From positions 2,790,001 to 2,854,000 of the forward strand of contig JAUKUA010000007.1 in assembly GCA_030549175.1 (NCBI GenBank): a stretch of DNA of 64,000 bases. Direction: 5' to 3'. Every line of letters starts with the position of its first letter. Position 1 is the first letter of the stretch. Positions 39,501 through 51,205 of this stretch are shown piece after piece. A program made the position numbers and the translations under genes. The DNA is from Lasiosphaeris hirsuta. Its lineage: Eukaryota; Ascomycota; Sordariomycetes; Sordariales; Lasiosphaeriaceae. The notes under the pieces are model-generated. The model was not told where the DNA came from and ran no database searches. It saw nothing but the letters and a program-made list of their open reading frames with translations.

Positions 39501-42500
39501 TGACTCTTGACGAAAGTCACCAAAGAGATGTCTGTGCTGTTTGCGGCGACTGGCTGGTCCTTCTCTGCCTGGGACCCGGCTGTCCCCTCAGGAAAGCGGC
39601 GAGGTTTCATCGGTTACGCTTACACAGTACACCGCTGGAAATGAAGCGCAGCTGCGCAGCCATCGCGCAAAAGAGATGGACTAGAAATGGGCCAGGAATG
39701 GAGAAGGTGGGGGGGGGAGGGGGAGGGCCTGGGAAGTGCTGGAATTACAGATCTCATGGGTTCATCTGGCGGAGGCGTCGTCTACCAGCCGCGGCCAGGG
39801 CGAGGACCGCTAAGACGCAAGAGAGACCAGGGCGGGGGGCATTGTGTCGCAATCACAACGGGAGTTCAGCCGTCGCCCTTCGGTCTCTTCGATCCGTTTT
39901 CTCGAACGCTGCCCGTCGACGTAGCATGGCGAAACATGGGTCCTCATGTCGCCCAGCGGCGAGCATCAACCACCCCAGCTCAATGGCGCCGCTCATTCTG
40001 ACCACCGAGCGGAAGCCTCCGTGGAGGACCAATACCAGCGAGCTAGTATCAACGATGGCATGAGTTTTGAGAGAACACCAGAGGACCCAACGGATGCAAT
40101 GTACGCGACATATCCCCGACTCGAAGCGGCAGGACCGCTCCAGGCTTCTAGGCAACAGCATTGCGGAAAGCACCTTCAGTTGATGACTTGGCTGGTGGTA
40201 CATACATAAGGTACATATGTACAGCACGCGACGGGATCTGACGAATGACCCAGCGCGAACCGACCTCGCAATGTGAGTGATGTGGAAACGGTAAAGTTCA
40301 GCATCAGACGCTGCCCCGTCTGCAAAGAAATATGCTGATAACAAGCCGATGCCTGTTCCAGCAGCGCGAAACGGACAACTTGGTTGTGAGACTGAAGTGG
40401 GCTGGCTAGTTCGAGGGGGGTAGTCACTTTGCGTACGACACTAAGATGCCAAAAAAAGAGACGGACCTGCTAGGAACTCGCTGCGGCCCTTGCTGCGAGT
40501 GCTCGTCGTCTCGGCGCATGTCAGATCTCACTATCGTCAGACTTCAGATGAATTATGGACCACCTCACTAGCCGTTCGTAACTATGCTAGCGACAGCATC
40601 GCGGGCATTCTCACCAAATAGGCGCTGGAGCGACACCAAACCTCTCGAAATAGTTTCCGCCGAAACACTCTGGGGACTTTTTCGCTACTGTTCCCCATGG
40701 GGTCCGGTGACCGTTTCTTTTCTATTCCCTGCAGATATGCGCCAAAAGCAGCCCCCGTCGAGATCGGGCGAACCCCGCCGCAAGAAAAGAAAAGAAAGGG
40801 GATTTGCAACTGATCGCCGCCACAGGCGAGTTATCGTTGGCAATGTGTAATACCAGCAACCTTAACCCGGAGATCCATCATGCACTTGGTGAAACGGGGG
40901 GATCGATCTCTGTGTGTCCGTAGCGTCCGCTGGCTCGGTATGGAACCCATCTGCAACGTTTTCGGCCTCGATTCTTCAGAGCTCGGGAAACACACAGACA
41001 GACCGACAGGCCGAATCAAAAGGTGCGCAAGGGAATAAGGTGTGGCAGCCCCGGTATCGCACGCCACATTTCCCGGGCAGAAGTTTATTTGGATTTGGGC
41101 ACGAGGGGCGTTCTGATCGGTCAGAATTTCTTTGGAATGCAGTCACGGTTCTGCAGAGTCCCTTGTCCAAAAAAGACGGCAACCAAAAGCGAGGGTGTTT
41201 TGGACCGAAGGAGTCGGGGGCTTCTGGGGGAGGTGATTGGGTTGGGTTTAATTGGTTCTCCTGGCTGGACCAGGCCCAAAGTTGGTCAGAGTTCATGCAA
41301 GAAACTCGAACGAGGAACGCTGGTCTTGAAACATTCGCAATGTCTGACAGGATGGCTTCCCGCAAAACCGCGCCTCTCTCACAGGTACGAAGTACGATGG
41401 TGCGCATCATGCTATCTTTTCGTTTCCCCAGCGGCCGAGTGAGAAAGGTCGGGACGAACTCCTTTGGTGGCGAATATCACCACCTGATCTCAAGCGAGGC
41501 ATTCCCCCAACCCAACATGCCTGCCCACCACGCCAACCGCAAGGGAACCAACAACATCCTCAGGGTCACGATCAAAAGTCTTTTTCCCAATGACCAAAAG
41601 GACCGCAGGATTCTTCAAGGCCGAGCTGCGCAAGTGCGCCTTACGAGACGCTTGTTATTATTGCGTACGGGTTATCACCCCAACAAGTCAAGCAGCCAGG
41701 GCGAAACGTCCATGGGGAAACTATCTTGCTCAGCTAAGCCTGTTGCGCGCCCGGCCTCTGAAATGTGTTGCGGATATTCCCGCTAGCTACACTAGCTTTG
41801 CCCTACGAGGACGACCATTGCGTGAGGGCCCCAGTCGTGGTCATGATTGGCTTGTCGCAACTTGGTTCAATGCGGCCAACGGTTGACACCTACTGGAATG
41901 CAAACGGGCCACTCCGTACTGCTAGGTCGCGATTTCAATTTGGCGAAATGCGACTTGTGAGACCAATCACAGACCATCAGGGGACGGACGCTTCAGCACA
42001 ACCACACACACTATCAAGAAAGAACCGTCAGTTGCTGTGGGCGTGCATGTACCCTTCGAATCCATCATGCCATAAAGCTGAAGCTTTTGGCAAACTCCGA
42101 GCAACCAACAGAGGCCGAGGACGCCTCCTTCCCCGCTTCCCCGGTCTCTACCGCATGCTGTGCCAAGGGGCGCGAAAAAAAGCATTAGAACATGGAACTC
42201 TTCCCCATCAGGGGTTGAACGGGGCTGACCTTGTCAGGGCTGAGTGACTGGATGGCACGCTGGCTCAAGCCTCACATAATAGAACGTCGGGCATTCTCAA
42301 AAACATTACGCCGACCTCGCAGACGTCGTACGCCGAGATAAGACAGGGGGACCGCAATACTGTGCTCGCGCTGTTAACACGGTTGGGGGGCCAGCAGATC
42401 TTGGCCAAGGCGACCGCTGGCACTGCACTTTTGTTAGCCAGAGCCCATCATTCACATCTCAGCATCCATTTCGCAGCAGGTCGACCCAATCATCCATCGC

Positions 42501-44664
42501 CGTTGAGCCTTGCTGCGCCTCGGCACCTTAAACCCTTCTATCCAAGCTGGTGCGGATTCCGGCAAGCTCTCGCCATTGTATCTGCACACAAGCACATTTA
42601 GGTTTACAACTGTCTGCTACGCTTAGGGCCGCCCACACGGACGCGCAAAAAAACAGCCAAGCCAAGTAGGCGAGCGGCACAAGAGTTGCAATCGAAGGGC
42701 GACCACCATGGTCTAGAAGGAAAGGAAATGCGGTGAAAAGGGCGGAGAAGGAGAGGGGAAAGTACCATCTGCACTATCCTCGTATATTGGATGACGGCAA
42801 CTATAGTTTACCGGGCCCTTGTGCGCGGGATCTTGATAGTGACACCGCCTCCCTGGGCCTTTTCCTGCAGCTCCAGCTCAATTCCCTTTCCTGCCCTGCT
42901 GCACACTGCAAGGCAGACGCGGAGACTCAGGACACATCACACATCTATTACCATGAACCAACCTTCCGCCCTTTCGGCACATTTTTCTCGTGGCTTATGC
43001 TGGCGTCAGGTACAGGTAGAAGCGGCCCGAACAACCTATCCAAACACACTGGAAATACCGGCCATTCCACGCGATCTCATTCGGGATTAATATTACGCTC
43101 TACCAGGTGGCATCTCATCATCACGCAAGCTTGTGCGGGACTGCCTGCCTATCTTGAGAGTGTGAAGGTCAGGGCAGGACTTGCCGCGTCCACGTACATA
43201 TGATGCATGGTTGGCAGCGGTAGACGGTGCCCAGTTCGTTACCAATATCATATCACCTCCTTTCCAGCCCCTCTCTTGGCACAAAATGGTTGTTTCCAGG
43301 CCTAGCTTGGAAAAAGGCCGAAGAATAAGGTAGGTTACGCTCACGCAAGGACTATTCTTGCGGGATACCTTTCTGGAGGGAGTGGGGTCCTTTGGAACGA
43401 CGAAACGCAACCATACGTGCTGCCGTCGGGATGTTCTGCTACGCAAACAACACATGCCTGCCGCCCATGGAAGCGGGAAGGGCGGAGAAAAAACGAGGAA
43501 CACAACCAGAGAGGCGGGCAGAGAGGCTGACAGCACATGTGAAGAACCTGGACAGGTTTCTTGTGGTGATGGGTATAGTGTGGTATATAGTATGGCGCAT
43601 AGCTTGGTTATGATCCACGTACCCGCCCCATTGATGCACTCTACAACCATGAAACCCCTATTTTCACTGCCACCCCATCCAAATCACTGAACATACACCC
43701 TCCACCCTCATTCCTAGTCTCTATCCCCGTTTTTCGATGAAATCCTGAAATGCAAATCGCCCCAGTAAGAAACCCCAGTGACGGGACATAGGAAATACGC
43801 ACGCGTGTGTATATTTATGTTTTGGGGGTGGTTGCTCCGCGGGTGGTGGAGTAGCTTTGGTGGGGACGTGGAAAACCACCCAACGTCGAAAATGGCCACC
43901 CAAAATAGATAGCCCTGTCCACGCGAATTTGATTGGATGGCGCCTATTTCACACTTTTCAACACGCCCAAGCCGCCCTATTTATGTCTGAGTGGCCCCCC
44001 TTTTCAATGTGTTTTAAGGTTTGGCACGGCAAAAGAACAGAAAAGAGGCTTCGAAACTGAGATGCCGGCATCACACAGGAAGAGAGATATGACGTCTCGA
44101 TAGAGAAAACTGATAAACAAACGTCGGGGGATTTGAGCTTGTCGACAAGAGTCTACATTGTTGGTGCCTTTCGCCCGAAATAGGTGTAATATGCACTTGG
44201 CTCTCCCGGATCACTACCGCTTCTGAAAACGGTCAATCGTACCGCGTTCGTAGACAAGGCGGCTTACCTTCACTGACCAAACCAAACCTAGTTTAACCAT
44301 CGCAACCATCACCGTTTTCATTCATTGGTCCTCACGCCCCTCATGATCCCATATCGTGCTAGTTAGCCAGCATTACTCACTCCCCACCCCCCCGCAGAGA
44401 GGCGCGAGGCGCAAGGCTTCATCCGCTGTCTGAAGATGAGCCCGGCAGCGAGTGATCATGGCGGTGGCTACTGGGCTAAGCTAGCCTGAACCTTATCGTG
44501 GTGTTATGCAGCGTGGCTTGGCTACCAGTGTCCGCCCTACCCGTCATGGAGAGAGCCCCGCGTTAGAGTGGCAACACTGGCCCCCAGATAAAACTAACCA
44601 GTCTTTTACCAACAACAAAAGGACCAGACAAAAAAAAGCCCCAGCTGTCTATTTTTGTTAACCC

Positions 44665-44727
44665 AAAAAAAAAAAAAAAAAAAAAAAAGGTATCTTCCAG
44701 CGAGATGGGGGGGGGGGGGGGGGGGGG
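44665..44727. repeat. A24 and G21 homopolymers separated by 18 bp
   Basis: 24 A (44665-44688) and 21 G (44707-44727) lie almost side by side in the gene-poor spacer. Both lengths are vulnerable to sequencing error. Confidence 0.85.
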
Positions 44728-47510
44728 AGACGAAGAAAGAAATAAAACAATATTCTCGTGATGGTATACGCAGACGTACCTTACCTTGCTAGTGCTCGCT
44801 TCAGGTAGGTATGTATGGATGTACCTTCACATACTCGGCCGACCAAGGATATTGTTCCCGTCCCTGGTTAGCGGGAAGAGAGGCACGTAACGCAACCCAC
44901 GCTCGCTCACGCAGTGCAAGTAGTCATCACAGGGGACATGCCTGTCAAGGCAAACGACAAGCGAGGCGAGGTCCGGCTCTCCACAGCCGTGGAGCCGACT
45001 CGGGAGCTGGGAGTCGGGAGCAAAAGCCGTTTCCGATTCCTCACGTGGCGGAGGTGTGGGTTCCTGCCATGGGGCAAAGCGCCGGGACCTGGTGCCAGGG
45101 GGGGCATGAGTGGAGGTGGGAGGGTGGGCATGGTCATTTGGTTTGGTGAGAAGAAGTTGTTGCGCAGGCTTTACCAGCGGGATACATCAATTTGGAGATC
45201 CGACCTTCTGTCTTTCAGGGGGCTTACCACTACCTCCACCCACGCCAGCAGGCGGTTTTGGTTCGCAGTGAATTCAGTAGCGTAGGATTCCCCTCTTGTC
45301 GCATGACATACTCCTCGCGATTGGGTAAGTGGGAGCCTTGCGGGAGTGGGATGTTGGCAAAAAGTCTGGCATTGTGGCTTGGGAAGTACGGTTCAAGTCG
45401 CAAGCCCCCGGTGCTGCTTCGGCCTCACCCAGATCACCAAAGGACGCCTTGAGCAAATCATAGAGCGGGCTGTGGCAGGTGTGTGCACAGCGCACAGACG
45501 GCTGGATTGCGCGCGCTCATGCATGGAAGTGAATATTTGACAAGGCGGCCATCATCATCGCGACAGCTTGCCCTCTTCATGCCCTGATTTGATGCTTCGC
45601 CGCCATGCTGTCCATCTGAGCACCCGCACAAGCACACGGGGAACCCCTCGTAATCATCCTGCGCGCCGCCCGAGATCCAGAGATGCTGAGGCCCGGTTGC
45701 AGAGCCAATGGACGGCTGACATGATGTGTACTGTGCCTGCCCTGTGTAACACAACGGCGGGAGATTGGCCAGGCCGGGAGATTTCCTAAATCGTAGGATC
45801 TAAGAGATGAGCAGCCCTAGCACTTCACGGTAGGCAGTCAGGCATTGTGTGTTGGGAACGTGTATGAGCATGACCTTAGCGTGGTGTAGTCGGGTGTAGT
45901 AGGCGGGGTTGCCGAGCACTAAGGGCCCTGTCCCCTCTGGCTCCTCTGTGCACTATCCGCCCTAGCCGCCTAGCCACACCCCTGCCTAGAAAACGGTTGG
46001 ACTGCCTTCTGGAAACCTTCTGTGCATCCCGCCGTGCCGTCGCCTTGCTGGGTGCATTGGCGTGAAACTGCGGACATGGCCACGCTCACTTTGACCACGC
46101 CCTCTCGCTTCTAAGTGACGAGTCACTTCAAGATTATCTAGAAAAAACGTGCGCGCCGCAAGGACACCTTGAATCGAAGGCGACCCTACCGAGGCGGGCT
46201 GGCGGCGGTGACGTCGTGGTTTCTCGTTTTGAGAGCTGACAACGCGGCCGACGAAAGATGCCACGGCTGAGAATCCCTTTGTCAGGCGGCCTATCGCGAA
46301 GCCCGCCTTGTTGTCATCCGGGCTGTTTCAAACCCAACCGATACTAGTCGGGAAAAGAAGTTGCAGTTGCTGGTTGAAAACTGCCTTATGAGTGCTGACT
46401 GGCTTGGTGTTTGATGCAAAGACCGGCAGGCCGTTTCGAGAATGATCACACATCGTTCCTCCTTCTCTAAGTGACGCAGGCTACCGAAGAGGCAGCCAAA
46501 CGGCATACGAGTTGGATAGAAACGTACCACAGAACCGACGCCCAAAAACGTCAATCTAAGGGGGTGGGATGCAGGAGTCGGCTATCCTCCACGTGGCTGC
46601 CCGGTCGTTGCCCAGTCCGGAAATATGGCCGAAGAATCATGAACTGATGTGGCCAGGCGTATGCGGATAGCTGCCCGGATTTCTAGTTGCTGACAAACAC
46701 AAATCCCACTTCGCTGCGAGGCAAGTCGTCTTGGGATTGATGATATGGGTTCGCAGTGTGTATGTCGGCGGATTTGCGGGAGTTGGTCAGGGCCAGTCAG
46801 TCAGCCGCCTCTCAGGCAGTGGCAGCGGGTCCACAAAGTAAAGTGGTAAGGTATACATTGGCGGTGTGGAGCGTTGGGATATCAGTTGAGAAAAAGTGAT
46901 AATAATCCGTGGAATGTTTACCGATCCCCAAGCATTATTAGCGCATGATCTCCAACAAGTCAAGTTAGGAAGGGCCGCAAACCGACTGAAAAGATGATTT
47001 CAAATGACTCTGCTCAACGCGGATCTTAACAAAAAACTCATCAATCAAGATGGACAGATATTGAGCTGAAGAAGTGTTTGAGTTTATGCATTTACCAGAT
47101 TAAACATGTTGAGGTTGGGCTGCACAAAATGGAAAGCAGCCCATTGCAGTTGTGTGGACTGAACTGTGATGTTTGGAGAAGAGCTCGGCACCCATCGCAC
47201 TTGCGCTTGCTTCCATGGAGCGCCCCCACCAAGCCCCACTTTGCATGCGTTAGCTCTCCTCAACTAAACCTTGGGACATCACGGGTTTAGCTCAAACATT
47301 TAAATCCTGCCAGGCAGTCAGCCACGTGATTTGAATGATTCCTTTGACAAACAACGACATCGACATCTCGAGACGGGGCAACAGCAACCGCAATAATCCT
47401 AGCGTATAAATGATAAAGAAGAAATTTGAACACTTACTGCGCTGGCGACTAAGACTCGACGACATCCTCGCCAGAGTTGGGCCTAGGTCGGTCGGGCCTA
47501 CCGTCAAGGC

Positions 47511-47540
47511 ACCATCGTGCACCGTCGTGCATCATCGTGC
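47511..47540. repeat. Three tandem 10-mers just upstream of rad3
   Basis: accatcgtgc, accgtcgtgc and atcatcgtgc follow each other directly and end 55 bp before the rad3 ATG, so they are probably in its 5' leader or core promoter. Confidence 0.75.
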
Positions 47541-47595
47541 ACACCATACATCCAGTCGGCCATAGCTCCCCCGAGGGGAAGCCCTTCTACCCACC

Positions 47596-50525
47596 ATGGA
47601 GTTCAATATCGAGTAAGCTAGCTGCTGCTATGGTTTTTGGCTATCCGGCAGCGACTGACCAGGCCTCAACAGCGATTTGCCCGTGCTCTTTCCTTACCCT
47701 CGAATCTATCCAGGTACCTGCTTCTTTGCGTTGTGTGCCTTCCCTGTACGCTAACCCGAGTCTAGAACAATATGCGTATGTATACGACGAGCTTGTTCCA
47801 TAGCCATCCATGTATTCCGCTGACTCGCTTGTGATACATCAGCTACATGGTGGATTTGAAGAGTGAGTGCCACACCTAAACAGGCCGCTCGGTTGACCGG
47901 TTCCTAATATCTTGCAGAAACCCTCGATGCAGGCGGCCACTGCGTTCTTGAGATGCCTTCGGGTACAGGAAAGACAGTCACCTTGCTCTCGCTCATCGTG
48001 GCTTATCAGCAGTACTACCCCGAGCACCGCAAACTCATCTATTGCTCTCGTACGTCTCTTTACTAATCACTTGCATATTTGCTAGCTCGAAATATCTAAC
48101 CCTGAGTTCCTAGGAACAATGTCTGAGATCGAAAAGGCTTTAGTCGAACTGAAAGCCCTGATGAAATTCCGGGCTCAACGGCTGGGCCATGAGGAAGAGT
48201 TTAGAGGTCTTGGCCTGACAAGTCGCAAGAACCTTTGCTTGCATCCGTCAGTCAAGCGAGAAAAGAGTGGTAGCGTTGTCGACGCACGCTGCCGGAGTCT
48301 GACAGCCGGCTTCGTCAAGGAGAAGAAGGAGAAGGGCGAAGATGTGGACATATGTGTCTACCATGACGTGCGTAATCCGGCTCTTGCTCTCGAAATTGTA
48401 CTGACATGGGCGCTTCAGAATCTTGACGTTCTTGAGCCCCACAATCTGGTACCCAATGGAGTCTGGACACTGGATGGTCTGTTACGATACGGCGAGCAGC
48501 ATAAACAATGCCCCTATTTCACTGCGCGGCGGATGGTGCGTTTCCTGCTACCTCTCGTCTACTCGGTTCTCGGCGGCTAACGCCTCCCACAGATGCAATT
48601 TTGCAATGTCATCATCTACTCGTATCATTACTTATTGGATCCCAAGATTTCCGAACGCGTATCCAAAGATCTCTCAAAGGATTGCATTGTTGTCTTCGAT
48701 GAAGCCCACAACATCGACAATGTCTGCATCGAGTCTCTGAGCACGGATATCACCGAGGATTCCTTAAGGAAGGCCACGAGAGGCGCACAACATCTCGAGA
48801 CAAAAATAAGCGAAATGCAGGCCTCCGACCAGAAAAAGCTGCAGGACGAATATGAGAAGCTCGTTGAGGGCCTCAGGGGCGCTGATGAGTCGCGGCAGGA
48901 GGATGCTTTCATGGCTAACCCTGGTAAGTTGCTTTGGCTACGACTATGATAATACTGAGCAGTTCTCTGATCGCTCTTTTAGCTTTACCTGATGACCTCC
49001 TCAAGGAAGCCATCCCCGGTAACATCAGGAGAGCCGAACACTTCGTCGCGTTCCTCAGGAGATTCATTGAGTACCTAAAGGTATTTTCTGCCTAGTCTTT
49101 ACAAGCTGTTTGGATTAACCGCTGACCTGTTTGCAGACGCGAATGAAGGTTCGGCAGGTCATTTCGGAGACACCACCATCATTCCTCGCCCATCTCAAGG
49201 AATATACTTTCATCGAGAAAAAGCCCCTCAGGTTTTGCGCAGAACGGTTAACCTCGCTGGTGAGGACGCTCGAGCTTACCAACATTGAAGATTATCAACC
49301 CCTTCAGGAGGTTGCAACATTCGCAACGCTCGTAGCGACATATGAAAAAGGGTTCCTTCTAATCCTTGAGCCATACGAGTCTGATACGGCAGAGGTGCCG
49401 AACCCTGTCCTTCATTTTACCTGTCTAGATGCAGCCATCGCTATCAAACCCGTTTTTGATCGGTTCAGCTCAGTGGTCATCACCTCTGGTACCATCTCAC
49501 CTCTCGAAATGTACCCAAAGATGCTGGGGTTCAACACTGTCGTCCAGGAATCATACAGCATGACGCTAGCTCGTCGGTCGTTCTTGCCAATGATTGTGAC
49601 CCGCGGTAGCGATCAGGCCTCGATTTCGACGAGCTTCCAAGTTCGTAACGAGCCTAGTGTGGTTAGAAACTATGGGAACCTACTCACCGAGTTCGCACGG
49701 ATCACGCCTGATGGCATGGTCGTTTTCTTTCCCTCGTACCTCTATATGGAGTCGATCATCAGTATGTGGCAGGGAATGGGTATCCTTGACGAGGTATGGA
49801 AGTACAAACTCATTCTTGTGGAGACGCCTGACGCGCAGGAGACATCCCTGGCACTCGAGACGTACCGAACAGCTTGTTGCAACGGCCGAGGTGCTGTTCT
49901 TCTTTGCGTCGCTCGCGGCAAGGTTTCAGAGGGTATCGATTTTGACCATCAGTACGGACGCACTGTGCTGTGCATCGGTGTTCCATTCCAGTACACCGAG
50001 TCGAGAATTCTTAAGGCCCGCCTCGAGTTTCTCAGGGAGACATACCGCATCCGTGAGAATGACTTTCTCTCGTTCGACGCCATGCGTCACGCCGCCCAGT
50101 GCCTGGGCCGTGTCCTCCGTGGCAAGGACGATTACGGTCTCATGGTGCTCGCCGACCGCCGCTTTCAGAAGAAGCGCGTCCAGCTCCCCAAGTGGATTAA
50201 CCAGGCCCTGCTCGACACCGACACCAATCTCAGCACCGACATGGCCGTCAGTAGCGCACGCCGCTTCCTCAAGAGTATGGCCCAGCCGTTCCGTGCCAAA
50301 GACCAGGAGGGTGTCAGTGTGTGGAGTATGGAGGACTTGCGCACACACCAGGCCAAGATGGCTGATGACCAAATCAAGGAGCTGCAGGCGCAGCGCGACT
50401 TGGAGATGGGCAACACGCTGGCGGCTCAGGCCAATGATGCGCGGAGGTTGGCTGAACGACCGGATAGTGATTATGAGATGGACGACGATGATGAGGCGGA
50501 AATGATGGCTTTGGATGCTAACTAA
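47596..50525 (+). CDS. rad3: Rad3/XPD-type 5'-3' DNA helicase, TFIIH subunit
   Basis: ATP-dependent helicase of TFIIH, required for nucleotide excision repair and structurally for Pol II initiation. 802 aa, near the family's usual ~780-800. Ten exons: 47596-47612, 47673-47713, 47766-47775, 47843-47862, 47918-48049, 48114-48367, 48419-48535, 48593-48923, 48983-49080 and 49137-50525. The joined N-terminus [20 protein letters not shown] continues [18 protein letters not shown] and leads into Walker A MPSGTGKT. Fe-S cluster cysteines are visible in KNLCLH, DARCRS, DICVYH and KQCPYF. Walker B is [11 protein letters not shown]. Helicase domain 2 has [35 protein letters not shown] and [14 protein letters not shown]. 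The tail is acidic ([13 protein letters not shown]). Start: ACC ATG G, first ATG in context. Intron 6 (48368-48418, 51 nt) is stopless and 3n. Confidence 0.96.
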
Positions 50526-51205
50526 GTATGATAGCGTTGCCTGGCATGAGTCTGGGCTGAAGGGGGATGGATAATCTAATGCCAGAAGTGTATTGTATAG
50601 TTCTAGACTGGGTTGCTTGTTGGTGTATTGCCTCCCAGCCCAGCGCAAATTAACACACGGGATACTCTTGTCCAAGCACGGCTGACAAGCTGATCAGAAA
50701 GTTGTGGAGGTCCGTCTTTTGCTACGCTGAACATCTGAGACGCACAGAAATAAAACCAGCCCTTTGATACACAATGTGGAAGACGGCAAGTGTCATGACC
50801 CCCGACACATTCCGACAGGGGAACACCAGTGGAGGAAAGGTGGTGAACGCCAAGTTAAGAACAAGGGACTCGGGCCGTCTAGAAAGGTCTCAGCGAGGCA
50901 TTTGGGCTTATTACTGATCAACCTTCAACGCGGAGCACCAGAAGTCGGCTTGACATGAAAAAGACTGCTGTGAATACTTGCATGTGCCAATTTCTTCATA
51001 GGTAGTATCTTAGCAAGCATACGTAAATCGGGTCAGCCACAATCAAGTATGGCTTCCCGCAAAAGCGTCCATCCATCCATATACCACATTGCCGGAGGTT
51101 GATCTGTATGCCATTCCACCAAGCACCAACGGCGTCATCAAGATAACATAATACAAACCAGGGAGCCTGGCCCTTCTACAACAACACCATGGGCGACTAC
51201 CCCTT
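50526..51205. other. Convergent 3' spacer between rad3 and prp3
   Basis: 680 bp between two stop codons on opposite strands, taken as 3' UTRs and terminators. No gene seen. Confidence 0.6.

Larger units (their letters stand above)
36529..47595. other. 11 kb gene-poor spacer upstream of the zinc-finger gene
   Basis: No gene supported on either strand. It must contain the promoters of the zinc-finger gene (-) and of rad3 (+). Structure noted: GT/GC alternating run near 37827-37845, a perfect 12-bp palindrome GTACATATGTAC at 40211-40222, an A24 run at 44665-44688 followed by a G21 run at 44707-44727, and several cctaaggtac-like motifs. The largest open frame (40914-41786) begins without ATG and has no domain signal. 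Confidence 0.5.

Noticed and set aside
40914..41786. 290-codon open frame in the 11 kb spacer
   Set aside because: It opens with GTG, not ATG, shows no domain, and has overlapping open frames on the same and opposite strand. A decayed gene or a chance ORF is more likely than a working one.
45370..45410. ggttcaagtcgc sequence resembling a tRNA B box
   Set aside because: No matching A box or cloverleaf could be formed upstream. No tRNA gene was supported anywhere in the window.
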